Below are positions 15,299 through 23,123 of a stretch of 64,000 bases of DNA, piece by piece. The translations under genes were made by a program, and so were the position numbers. Source of the stretch: CAZNSX01 sp964575845 (GTDB lineage: Bacteria > UBA8248 > CAZNSX01); contig CAZNSX010000007.1 of NCBI GenBank assembly GCA_964575845.1, positions 1 to 64,000 of the forward strand, in the 5' to 3' direction. Numbering within the stretch: the first letter of the stretch is position 1; each line of letters starts with the position of its first letter. A model generated the notes under the pieces. The model made no database searches. It saw only the letters and a list, made by a program, of their open reading frames with translations, and was not told where the DNA came from.

Positions 15299-16672
15299 CT
15301 AAGGGATAAGGCTTAAGGCCTGCTTTTCTGCGAGCTCGGCGTCTTCCTGAGCTTTCTTGAAGTGTCCGCCGGTGTAAGATTTAACGGCGCGGCGAAGAAG
15401 AGTGCGGGCCTGGTTGTAGGTGTGCCCCTTCTTCTCTCCGTAGGGGCCCCTCCGCCGGGCATCCCCCAGGGCCCTATCCGCCTTGAGAATTGCCTCAAAG
15501 GCGACCTTCTTCAGGGCGCCCCGACTTCCGGGAGGAGAAGTGCGCCGTGCTCTCACCGCCAGCCTCTGGGCCCTCTCCAGGGCGAGAAAGGCGTTCAGAA
15601 AGCCCTCCTCCAGCCTCCCCCCCCTGAAGGCATCCTTTGCCTTTTCGAGGGAGCCCTGAGCGGAGCGGAAAGCCTCAGGGTCTTCCCTCTCACCACCCCT
15701 TGTCTTGGCCTTATAGAGGGCTTTCACCGCGGCATCGATAGCCTCTATCACCTCCCCCTCCTTGATGGGTGGAAGAGCGGCCTCAGCTTTGGGGAAGGGG
15801 GGGAGGCTCGCCACCCGCTCCTCCTGCTTTCGGGCCTTCCTCTCGGCCGCTTCTTTCCTTTTCTCCTTCACCTCAGGGGTGGGAGCGGGAGAGCCCTTGG
15901 GGACCACTAACCGAGGCGAGGGCTCCTTGATGGGCGGTAGAGCGGCCTCAGCTTTGGGGGAGGGAGGAAGGCTCGCCACGCGCTCCTCCCGCTTTCGAGC
16001 CTCCCTCTCGGCCGCCTCTTCCCTTTTGCCTTTCACCTCAGGGGTGGAAGCAGGAGGGCCCCTGGGGACCACGTACCGGGGCGAGGGCTCCTTCTGGGCC
16101 AGTTTAACCTTTACAGTCGGAGGAGCTTGCTCCTTTTTCGGGAGTGGTGCCGCTCGCTGAACCCCTCCGGAGATTTCCTTTTTCACCGGCAGAGCCCCAG
16201 AGGTTCGGGGCTCGGGCTTTTCCTCTCTAACCTGCTCCCGGGCCATTTCCTCTCGCTCCTCAAGGGTCAGGCCTAAAGCTTTCCTCCACCACCCAACGAC
16301 CGCGCTCTCCTCCTCGCGCGTCCCTTTCCCCTGAGCAGGAGGTCCCTTGGGCGTAACTAACCGGAGCGAGGGTCCTTTAGGGGCTCGCTTATCCGGAGGC
16401 ACGGGCTTTGGTGCCTTTTTTTCCAGTGAAGCCTCTGAAGATTTGGGTCCGGGCTTTTCCTCTTTAGCTTGCTCCCGGGCTATTTCCTCCCGCTCCTCAA
16501 GGGTCAGGCCTAAGGCTTTCCTCCACCACCCAACGACCGCGCTCTCCTCTTGCTGCACCCCCTTCCTTTCAGGAGGAGCCACGGCCCCTTGCTGAGAGCC
16601 CGTTGTCACACACCCGATGAGCAAAAGAGGGAAGATGAGGCCAGCCAACAGGGGGAGGGCCCATCCCTTCAT
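15299..16672 (-). CDS. Lipoprotein with long internal repeats
   Basis: A 457-residue protein starting MKGWALPLLAGLIFPLLLIG, with a lipobox-like LLIGC at about residue 20; the frame is open further upstream (to 16912) but that part overlaps the transposase remnant. Two repeat families are present. Repeat A (ESAVVGWWRKALGLTLEERE plus a charged tail) occurs twice near residues 40-85 and 120-160. Repeat B (AAERxARKxEERVASLPP, then KAEAALPPIKE and PSPRLVVPKG) occurs twice near residues 215-310. The middle is rich in Lys, Glu and Pro; the last 150 residues look like a helical, DUF4398/TPR-like region (AFRSAQGSLEKAKDAFRGGR). Function unknown; the design suggests a periplasm-spanning or surface spacer. 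Confidence 0.65.
   Translation of the reverse strand: MKGWALPLLAGLIFPLLLIGCVTTGSQQGAVAPPERKGVQQEESAVVGWWRKALGLTLEEREEIAREQAKEEKPGPKSSEASLEKKAPKPVPPDKRAPKGPSLRLVTPKGPPAQGKGTREEESAVVGWWRKALGLTLEEREEMAREQVREEKPEPRTSGALPVKKEISGGVQRAAPLPKKEQAPPTVKVKLAQKEPSPRYVVPRGPPASTPEVKGKREEAAEREARKREERVASLPPSPKAEAALPPIKEPSPRLVVPKGSPAPTPEVKEKRKEAAERKARKQEERVASLPPFPKAEAALPPIKEGEVIEAIDAAVKALYKAKTRGGEREDPEAFRSAQGSLEKAKDAFRGGRLEEGFLNAFLALERAQRLAVRARRTSPPGSRGALKKVAFEAILKADRALGDARRRGPYGEKKGHTYNQARTLLRRAVKSYTGGHFKKAQEDAELAEKQALSLIP
15762..16091. repeat. Two direct copies of a ~165-bp coding repeat (repeat B)
   Basis: Segments at about 15762-15926 and 15927-16091 are close direct repeats inside the lipoprotein gene; both begin TTGATGGG and end in CGAGGGCTCC. 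They differ by scattered substitutions, mostly conservative at the protein level. Confidence 0.8.
16257..16553. repeat. Two direct copies of a ~60-bp coding repeat (repeat A)
   Basis: A block of about 60 bases near 16257-16318, including TCCACCACCCAACGACCGCG, recurs near 16494-16553 with one or two changes. It encodes the ESAVVGWWRKALGLTLEERE segment. The two copies are separated by about 175 bases of more divergent Pro/Lys-rich sequence. Confidence 0.8.
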
Positions 16673-16895
16673 CTTATCCGATATCTCCCAGACGACTATG
16701 TCTTGTGAGGTGAGGTTCTCCCAACCCGACACATCGCGCCACCGTGTAATGGCCGCGCTCCCGAGTCGAGCTCCTGCGACAACGCGAAGAGTCGCAGCCG
16801 AACCTGAATGGCCTCCGAAGTCATGGGAGGAGAGCCGCGTCCAGTTCAACGCGCGCTTGCCCTCCTTGATCCATTGCTCCACCGCCCCCCGCGCC

Positions 16896-17237
16896 TTAAA
16901 TGACCCCACCACTTTCTCTTCCCGCAGAGTTGCCGCGAAAGAACCTCTTGATGTTCTTATTGAGGTATCCGGCTAAGGCGGGTTCCTGTGCAGGTCCGCA
17001 GGGGTCGGCGCCGTGAGCGTCCGCCTTGCGGAGGAAAGTCGCGAGGCTGTGGCGCTTGTTCCCGCTGAGGCGGGAACCAAAGAGCACCGCGTTCGCCTGA
17101 GCAGTTAGGCTGATGATTTCGTCGAGCTCGCGGCGGCCGACGAGGCGGCGGTCGCTCAATACGCGCGCACCGTTGAGGTCAAGTCTGAGCCGAGGGTCGA
17201 AATCGAGCCTCAGAGGCCTCTTTTTCCCTTCACCCAT
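16896..17237 (-). pseudogene. N-terminal fragment of an IS1380-like transposase
   Basis: Reads MGEGKKRPLRLDFDPRLRLD, then LNGARVLSDRRLVGRRELDE, II, SLTAQANAVLFGSRLSGNKR and HSLATFLRKA. This is the usual N terminus of IS1380-type transposases (RPLRLDFDP..LRL..HGARVTSDGGLLAYRELDEALGLT, and a later TRHSLVALLRQ). Homology fades near residue 90, and the sequence then runs into unrelated frame. Together with 13886-14167 it gives the two ends of one transposase type in the correct order on the minus strand. Confidence 0.65.
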
Positions 17238-17701
17238 CGGGTCCCCCAGAAGCCACCTCGGGGCGACTAACAATCTGATTTTACAGCATAAACCGGCTTG
17301 AGTTCAACAAAAAAACGCTCCATCTGGGAAACCCGGATAAATATCGCTTGATTGGCTGGGATTTGCTGGGTTCAGCGAGACCCTTTCCCCCGGGGACCTG
17401 CCGGTGCTTCGCTTTTAGAGTCAAGGGTGGAAAGTGCCACCTTTGAAGGCTCTTAGTCGCGTGAGATGAGCATCTTCCACAACGGAGTGATGTTAGAAGC
17501 CGACATCTTCGGAATAGAATGGTGGTGGGGATTAGGCACTCTACTCCCTTAAGGCCAGACACATTCGAGCCGTTTCCTCCAGGCTCCGCTTTCCGGCAAT
17601 GGCTCAGACACTAACTTGAGGAGTGGTATAAGGAACGGGGGGTATATGGCCGACTCCGGCGTTAGCTTTTAAACCCAGGCGGTGGGCAGGACGGATTCAC
17701 T
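17238..17701. other. Sequence upstream of the transposase remnant
   Basis: Probably the left end of the decayed insertion sequence plus flanking DNA. A 93-codon minus-strand frame at 17281-17562 lacks a ribosome site and recognisable motifs. I could not identify terminal inverted repeats or a target duplication by eye. Confidence 0.35.
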
Positions 17702-17938
17702 TTAAAATGAGCCCCCGGGGCCGACCGGGATACGGGGACGGGCACGTCCTCTATTTGGCTGTAGATTCATTATCCTCTGTCTCGCCCCGCGCTTCGTTCC
17801 CCCTTTGTATTGCTTCAAGAAACATTTGAAGGTTTTACAGCGGGGAGCGGTCTTTTCTTGCGCGTGGGTGAGAGAGGGAAGAAGGCTAGCTGAACAAACC
17901 GCCGCTAGGGTAAGTAGGGTGAATATAATTCCCTTCAT
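17702..17938 (-). CDS. Small secreted basic protein, unknown
   Basis: A 78-residue frame with a convincing signal peptide: MKGIIFTLLTLAAVCSASLL followed by PSLTHAQE, a likely signal peptidase I site after HA. The mature part of about 50 residues is basic (KTFKCFLKQYKGGTKRGARQ) with two Cys. AGGGGGA lies 8 bases before the ATG at 17938, which is preferred over a GTG at 17944. No family is recognised. Confidence 0.5.
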   Translation of the reverse strand: MKGIIFTLLTLAAVCSASLLPSLTHAQEKTAPRCKTFKCFLKQYKGGTKRGARQRIMNLQPNRGRARPRIPVGPGGSF

Positions 17939-17944
17939 TTGCAC

Positions 17945-18349
17945 ATCCCCCTTAGGCCCCTTTTCCCAGATGAGCTGAACGCTTGCCGATCTAGCTTGCT
18001 AGAAGTATTTTATCAGAGAAAAACCGTCTTGCCAGCAGCCTCTAAACACTAGTTTAAGATGGGTGTGGGCTAGACGGCTTGACCCATGCGCGTTACGCTC
18101 CGCCAGCCAGCAACGATAATTATAAACTATTTGAAATAAAATGCAAGACCCTTAAATAATTCTCGCAACCTTAATATCTAATAGTACTAAGAGCGCATGG
18201 GCCGCTGAGCTGTGAAAAGAGGCCCATTAGAAGGCCCGATATGGCAGACACAAAAAGACAAGGGCGTCAGGGCATACTCCTGTAGGGGTGAGTGCCACGG
18301 GCAGGGTGAAAGGAAGGAATGTGATTCTAAGGCTTCCAGGGCAATAAAA
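17945..18349. other. AT-rich intergenic stretch
   Basis: About 400 bases, including an AT-rich block around 18110-18185. I see no gene. The AT-rich block could carry a promoter for the small secreted gene on the minus strand, but no clear -35/-10 pair was assigned. Confidence 0.35.
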
Positions 18350-18381
18350 AACCCCGCCACGGAGGCCAGGGTCTTGGGGTT
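18350..18381 (-). terminator. Terminator-like hairpin after the 18407 gene
   Basis: AACCCC (18350-18355) pairs with GGGGTT (18376-18381), with an inner GCC/GGC pairing. On the minus strand the stem is followed by TTTTTATT. It lies 25 bases beyond the stop of the minus-strand gene at 18407-18706, where a terminator is expected. Confidence 0.5.
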
Positions 18382-18406
18382 ACTAGCTATTAGGATGCTT
18401 TTCTTT

Positions 18407-18706
18407 CTAGTTGTTTGCAGCCGACTCGCGTAGGCGGGCTATTTCTTTGTCCGCCGCCAGCAGCAAGAAACAATCCTCTTGAACCTGCTGCACTAGCGCT
18501 CGTCGCCATAATTCCAGTCGTTCCTCCAGCTTTTCGAGCCAGTAATGGATAACAAAGGCGGGTTCACCCTCTGGGTTCTTCCCTGCCAAGATGTCCTCTA
18601 TTGATTGCTCAACTTCAGCATCCTCGACAGCGTATCCGAGGTCTCGCAGACCCTCGCCCATAACTTGGGCGAGCTTCTTAATGTCAATCTTCATCGCCTT
18701 CCTCAT
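18407..18706 (-). CDS. Small helical protein, unknown
   Basis: A 99-residue soluble protein, mostly helical and acidic in its first half (KIDIKKLAQVMGEGLRDLGY, AEVEQSIEDILAG), with a Trp-rich central part (IHYWLEKLEERLELWRRALV). GGGATAGGAAG precedes the ATG closely; a second ATG 12 bases inside is possible. A terminator-like hairpin follows its 3' end. No family recognised; codon usage and the terminator support it as a real gene. Confidence 0.5.
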   Translation of the reverse strand: MRKAMKIDIKKLAQVMGEGLRDLGYAVEDAEVEQSIEDILAGKNPEGEPAFVIHYWLEKLEERLELWRRALVQQVQEDCFLLLAADKEIARLRESAANN

Positions 18707-19052
18707 CTTCCTATCCCTTTAGCCACTCCGCGAGGAAGTTCCACCGCAATTTGAGTCCTTCCTAAGCTATTTCATCGACAGGAACTTGCTCTGAGATGAG
18801 ACTTTTTTCTTCTTGGTGAAGCGCGCGAAAGGGTTGCCGCTTCTCTGGGCAAATGCGGCCGCACGTCTGAGAAACGAGTTGCCGAGGGTAGAGAGGTATC
18901 GCAGCAGAGGCCCAAACCCTTCCTTCAGAGCCACTTTAACGCTCTAGAATCGAAGAGAAGCTCCAGGGGAAGGCGGGTTATAAAGCTAGGGGTGAGGGAA
19001 GAAAGGCTATTCCGGGGAAGTTACTTGCCCTTTTATAGCGCCTGAGAGGGCC
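18707..19052. other. Intergenic stretch
   Basis: About 345 bases with no gene that I can support on either strand and no clear repeat. Confidence 0.4.
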
Positions 19053-19436
19053 TCAAGGGACTTTCCACAGAACCATCCCGTCCTTATCGAGGAGGGCCAG
19101 GCCCGGGCTGCCGTCAGGCAGCACGGACAGGACAGCGCGCAGCTTACGAGGCTTACCGTTCTGGTCATGAAGGAAGAGGCCCGCCTGGCCTCCAGGCAGC
19201 ACTGACAGCTCCCCCCGGACCTTTCCGGCCGCATCCCTCAATACAAAGCGCTCGGCCCTGATGACCTTGGCCGCCTTTTCCGGTGTGGCCTGGGCCCTCA
19301 GAACCCCAGCGGCAAGGACGGCCTGGGCTATCAGCACCATGGCCGCAAGGACGGACATCACCAGCTTTAACCGGCGGTTCTCCCGCTCCACACATTCAAG
19401 GCGGCGCATCAAACCTTCGCTCGTCGGCTTGTTCAT
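19053..19436 (-). CDS. Membrane-anchored protein with beta-strand Gly/Asp repeats
   Basis: A 127-residue protein: a short helical cytoplasmic segment (LMRRLECVERENRRLKLVMS), one transmembrane helix (about residues 25-47), then an exported domain with two or three copies of a pattern like RGELSVLPGGQAGLFLHDQN and AVLSVLPDGSPGLALLDKDG. Such repeats suggest a small beta-sheet domain. I recall similar one-helix proteins in environmental bacteria, without known function. AGAGGAG sits 7 bases before the ATG at 19436, which supports this start over the longer frame to 19484. Confidence 0.6.
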   Translation of the reverse strand: MNKPTSEGLMRRLECVERENRRLKLVMSVLAAMVLIAQAVLAAGVLRAQATPEKAAKVIRAERFVLRDAAGKVRGELSVLPGGQAGLFLHDQNGKPRKLRAVLSVLPDGSPGLALLDKDGMVLWKVP

Positions 19437-19645
19437 GGCTCGCTCCTCTCTGCCCACCCGCACAGGCGGGCGAGGAAAACGCACTGGTAAACTCTCTCAG
19501 GATAAGGATAAAGGAAGATTGACCCCTTTTGGAGTCTTTTCTGACTATCAGAGCACCGTCTCAGGGAATGGCAGAGCCCAGCGGCCTCTAAACAGAGGCC
19601 GCCCATCGTCTGCTAGAAACTGCTACCGCTTGGGGTTTCATTGGG

Positions 19646-19681
19646 AGAGGAGGGAGGAGAGAGTGCTCTCCTCCCTCCTCT
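19646..19681. terminator. Perfect 16-bp hairpin after the secreted protein gene
   Basis: AGAGGAGGGAGGAGAG (19646-19661) is exactly complementary to CTCTCCTCCCTCCTCT (19666-19681) with a 4-base loop, and three further G-C pairs extend it past a one-base bulge. It begins 16 bases after the stop of the minus-strand gene at 19698-20096. There is no T-run on either strand, so it may be a 3'-stabilising or rho-assisted hairpin. Confidence 0.6.
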
Positions 19682-19697
19682 TCCCTGCGTTGGCCTA

Positions 19698-20096
19698 TTA
19701 ACGTGGCGCCCCGGAGTTGGAGCAGCACTCCCTGACAGACCCAGATACCTTCTTGGAGATGGAGACGGCAATAGTGTTACTCTGCGACGCATTCCCATCA
19801 ATCCCGCTAAAATACCCAACATTGACCTGAGAGATCGTCGAGCCCTGGGAAGTGTTGGTGATGTTCGGAGCCTCAGCTGATCCCTGAGCATCATTATTCT
19901 GCTGGACGCCACCGGCATTGAGGTCGGCAGGCTCCGAGATAATCTGGATGTTGAGACCCGTCTGGCCCAGCGAAGTCGCGGAAATTTGATCCATCTCCCT
20001 GTCCGAGAGGACAACGGCGTCACCCGCGAAGGCCGGAGCGCACGCCAGGGACATGATGGCCAGAACAGCTGCTGAGGTCAGAGCTAACTTTTTCAT
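19698..20096 (-). CDS. Secreted Asn/Gln/Ser-rich protein with an LSDREMD motif
   Basis: A 132-residue exported protein with a clear signal peptide (MKKLALTSAAVLAIMSLACA, cleavage near AFA/GD). The mature N terminus has VLSDREMDQISA, a short motif of the L-S/D-x-E-M/L-D-x-V/I-x-A type seen at the start of many small secreted bacterial proteins. The body is rich in Asn, Gln, Ser, Thr and Ile (NIQIISEPADLNAGGVQQNN, SQGSTISQVNVGYF), resembling curli-like or other fibre-forming proteins. A CC pair lies near the C terminus. AAGGGAGAAAATC precedes the ATG. A strong hairpin follows the gene. Function unknown. Confidence 0.6.
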   Translation of the reverse strand: MKKLALTSAAVLAIMSLACAPAFAGDAVVLSDREMDQISATSLGQTGLNIQIISEPADLNAGGVQQNNDAQGSAEAPNITNTSQGSTISQVNVGYFSGIDGNASQSNTIAVSISKKVSGSVRECCSNSGAPR

Positions 20097-21367
20097 ATTC
20101 TGATTTTCTCCCTTTTGAAATTTCCCTGCACTCTCTTATTTAACCCATTCAATCCCAAACCCTGAGCTTCCGTCCCACTCCTCAGGGGCTCTCCATATAT
20201 CAACCCATATCTGCATCATCCGGGTCTAATAGATATGCAAATGTCATTCCGTAAGCTGTTTGGGTCTGGGCAAACGAAGTCCTCTCTTCCGCAACCCCCC
20301 CGCCTGGCGCCTCCGCACTCTCAAGGAGCCCCCGGCCCTGAATTGAATCCACTAGCCCCGCCGGTCCTTGCGGCGATAGATGGCGCCCGTAGTTTCTAGC
20401 CATTTACGCTTGTTCTTGTGCCTCTTATTGTTCCTTTGATTCCGGCAATGAGGGAGCGGCCGCATTTGCCCAAAAAAGCGGCGACTGTTACACATTCTTC
20501 ACTGAAAAGGAAAAGCGTCTCATCTCAGGGTAAGTTCCTTTCTATGAAATGCCTGACGGAACCTCCTCGCCGCTGCTCCACCCTTCCATGTCCACCCGGG
20601 AGCCGTATTAGCGAGAGAGAGCTCGACCCATCGGCGAGAGGGGTTTTCCAGCGGGGGAAGGTCCCTCCCTTCTAATTATGGGCTTTGGGTTCCTTACGAA
20701 ATTCTGTTGTTTTTTCAGGCGGGTGGGGTTTATTATTTCTTGGCCGGGGAGGGTACGTCTTGAGCCGTCTGAGCAGCTTTGAGGCACTTTTATGAGGGGA
20801 GCGAGGTTTGTGTTATTACCCGAAGCGGATCTCAAAGGGGAGGGAGTATACTCGGGGCGTCATGGGGTCCATCAGGGCTATAGAGGACGCTTGGCTCAAG
20901 AAATACCACCCCTAAGAATAATTCTCCCTCTCCACGCAGGGGGAGCTACCCGCGAAGTCTTAGACTCCGAAAGCGCCCCTTGAAAAACCCGCTCTAGTAT
21001 AGGGTGAATAGGTGCGAGAAGCGCCGTCCTAGTATGTGGGGTATTGTTTCAGGTGTCTTAGAGCCTGAGACCCCGAACCTGCGGAAGTCCTGACCTCCCC
21101 GGTCCGCCGCCTGAAAAACCACGAAAATAAGGGCCCTTTTCGGAGAAAAAATCGCTTCCTAGGGGGTCGGGTTGAGTTTGAACGAGAGGTGGGGGGGAAC
21201 GTCCCTGCGACCGCCGGATAGATAATGGCTAATCGGAACAATGAGAATTGAGGGTTCATGCTATAAGTATCGGCTATGAGTGCCAATGAGTTTAGAATGC
21301 TAGGGTATTGACGGGGTGCTGGATGGGGGAAGGATTGGGGTTCTGAGCGCAGCGCTTTTTTCTTTGA
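20097..21367. other. Long gene-poor stretch
   Basis: About 1.27 kb without a gene I can support. A 67-codon minus-strand frame at 20200-20403 has protein-like patches but no ribosome site. The region from 20600 to 21360 is made of short, unconvincing frames on both strands and appears to be decayed DNA. Confidence 0.4.
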
Positions 21368-21383
21368 GGCCGGTCCCAAGGAA
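21368..21383 (+). promoter_or_regulatory. Upstream motif shared by the coiled-coil paralogs (copy 2)
   Basis: GGCCGGTCCCAAGGAA, identical to the minus-strand copy at 14656-14671 and at nearly the same distance from the start codon (38 versus 36 bases). Confidence 0.6.
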
Positions 21384-21421
21384 GCAGCCAGAGAATGTTA
21401 TCAAGAAGGAATATTGCGCTT

Positions 21422-21832
21422 ATGGTTGAGGCTGCAGAGCGTCGCAGGAGGTTATTTGAGGCTCTGAGGAAGCAGCTCTGGGTACATGTGCGAAGGCGAG
21501 CCGATATAGATGGGGCTATCTCCAGCCTCAAGTCTCTGGAGCAAAGGGTTACTTGGTACCTCGTGAACCTGGATGACGAGCGAAAAGAGCAGGAGAACTT
21601 CGAAGAGAGAAGATACTCAGAGCAGCGGGCTCTTGTTGAGAAAAAAATTCGCCTGCAGGCTAAGCTCTATGAGCTTGAGGAAAAATTGATGGGCCTTGAG
21701 CAGGAGGGAGGACTTTTTAAAGCCGAAATGGAGGCTCTCAAGAAGAAAGAGGAGGAAATCCTCGAAAGCGCGGCGACTAGGGTACGACAGATAAGGTTGG
21801 AGGGGGTGGGGACCCAGACCCAGGAGGCCTAG
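21422..21832 (+). CDS. Coiled-coil protein, paralog of the 14619 gene
   Basis: A 136-residue charged helical protein: MVEAAERRRRLFEALRKQL, SLEQRVTWYLVNLDDERKEQ, then RALVEKKIRLQAKLYELEEK and EALKKKEEEILESAA. It aligns along most of its length with the minus-strand protein at 14164-14619. The start at 21422 is chosen because the paralog starts at the equivalent Met and AAGAAGGAA lies about 10 bases upstream; a longer frame starts at 21395. No domain recognised. Amphipathic heptads suggest a dimeric coiled coil. Confidence 0.68.
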   Translation: MVEAAERRRRLFEALRKQLWVHVRRRADIDGAISSLKSLEQRVTWYLVNLDDERKEQENFEERRYSEQRALVEKKIRLQAKLYELEEKLMGLEQEGGLFKAEMEALKKKEEEILESAATRVRQIRLEGVGTQTQEA

Positions 21833-22112
21833 CTCTTGAGCCTCCAGAACTTCGTCGCCTCACCGGGAGGTCATAATATCCTTCGGCGTAGGCTAAATCT
21901 CCTCTAGGATCATAGCGGCAAGTACGGCCAGCACCGCGGAACCCTAGCTCATCCAGGTACCCCCAACGGCCATTCGCGGGCTGCTGCGCTTCAACGTCAA
22001 TATCAGCCTGGATTTTAGCTCGCTCAGGAGCTATGATTTTGACCGGGACAGGCTGACCTATATCAACCTGTGCCTGAGCAGAGGATCCCGCCAACCTCCG
22101 AGTCTGCGGCAA
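21777..22112 (-). pseudogene. Possible fragment of a small secreted protein
   Basis: A minus-strand frame from a TTG at 22112 reads SSAQAQVDIGQPVPVKII, then a Gly/Tyr/Arg-rich stretch (YLDELGFRGAGRTCRYDPRG). The start looks like the mature end of a secreted protein after an AQA cleavage site, but no complete signal peptide precedes it and the 3' end runs antisense into the coiled-coil gene. It is probably a remnant. Confidence 0.22.
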
Positions 22113-22231
22113 GCGACTTCCCGCTCAGGGTGGTATGGAGGTTGATGTCCTCGAATGAGCCCTCTGCAGGTCATTTCCTCTCGTTCGACATGGGAAGCAG
22201 CGGAAAAGGTGCGGACATCTCCGAGCCCGGC

Positions 22232-22402
22232 ATGACGAAACGGGAGTTCTTGAAGTTCTGCGGGACGAGTTTCTGCGCCCTTGCCGTCTCTCACCTTTTC
22301 GGTTTTTCTGGAGCCGTGCGGGCACAAATGGCCCAGAAAGGCCTCATCAAGACAAAGCTCCCCCCCTATTTCACTTCCCTCTCCACTACTATGTATTCAT
22401 AA
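22232..22402 (+). pseudogene. N-terminal remnant of an exported enzyme, possibly AmmeMemoRadiSam-type
   Basis: Reads MTKREFLKFCGTSFCALAVS, a long hydrophobic leader, then GLIKTKLPPYFTSLS before a stop at 22400-22402. The leader and the GLI-KxKLSPYFTxL-like stretch resemble the start of exported AmmeMemoRadiSam-system radical SAM proteins, but the cysteine motif that should follow is absent. The match is from memory and weak. It lies in a decayed stretch. Confidence 0.25.
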
Positions 22403-23123
22403 AAAATTATCGGTTCCGCAGAGCCACAAACGTTTTCGGGTCGATATTGGCCGCGTCTAACCCCGTCAAGAGGTTTCGGAGAGGACCCGGATTGATGAAG
22501 CCATTGGAGTGGGTGACAATCAGAGGGAGCAAGGGGCAGGTCCGCTGGAGTCGTCTACCTCCTGGAAGCCATCGGCTCATTGGTGGGGTCATCGGTTGGG
22601 GCTCTCTCGGCCGGTATCATTCTCCTCCCTGTATTGGGGATTTTGGATACCCTCTATTTCATTACGGCCTTCAACCTTTTTGTCGTGGGATTGCTCGGAT
22701 ATATTGGAATATCGAAGGTGTTTCATCGCAGGTAGGTAAGAAAGCGATTCAGTGAGCCGCGAGAAGACAAAAAAGGCCGAAGCCTCGCGAGGGCTCCGTG
22801 AGAACCACCCCTTCGCACCATCCCCGAAGAAGGGCTCGCGATGCAGAGCGCGAGAGTGGCGGCTTGGCACTCGAGTTGAAGAAGGCTCGGTCATGGTTTC
22901 TTTCTCTTGACATGATTGCTAAGCTATGAGCATTTTCCGCTGGCGGCATAATACGCAGGAGCAGAGGCTAATCCGAGGCTGTCCAGGAATGCAGGTGCCG
23001 CTCTCTCAGTTCGGAGGATGCCCTGCCCAGACAGAAACGAATTCTCTGGTAATAATTCCAATTGATGTCCTGGCATCAGGCCGGATGCGGAGTGGATCTC
23101 TTTAGTGCTGCGGAGGGTTCCCC
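22403..23123. other. Decayed stretch before the DMT permease
   Basis: Besides the membrane-protein fragment at 22547-22735, this 720-bp stretch shows only short frames in both directions. One minus-strand frame ends LTGLDAANIDPKTFVALRNR at 22407 and looks protein-derived, but I cannot name it. Confidence 0.35.
22547..22735 (+). pseudogene. C-terminal fragment of a spermidine-synthase-like membrane protein
   Basis: In the frame ending at TAG 22733-22735 the translation is GVVYLLEAIGSLVGSSVGAL, then SAGIILLPVLGILDTLYFIT and AFNLFVVGLLGYIGISKVFH. This is strongly hydrophobic and matches a transmembrane pair from the fused MFS/spermidine-synthase family (Y-LEALGS-(L/V)GG...LLP.LG). No upstream start or catalytic part is present, so it is a fragment. 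The other two frames across the same bases are less protein-like. Confidence 0.5.

Noticed and set aside
15762..16553. CRISPR array
   Set aside because: The repeats are few, long, directly adjacent or inside a coding frame, and lack regular spacers.
16673..16912. N-terminal extension of the repetitive lipoprotein
   Set aside because: It precedes the lipoprotein leader and overlaps the transposase remnant; a signal peptide should be at the start.
17281..17562. A 93-codon minus-strand frame upstream of the transposase fragment
   Set aside because: No recognisable motif or start signal; likely IS flank or spacer.
20200..20403. A 67-codon minus-strand frame
   Set aside because: Some protein-like patches but no ribosome site, no family and no support from neighbours.
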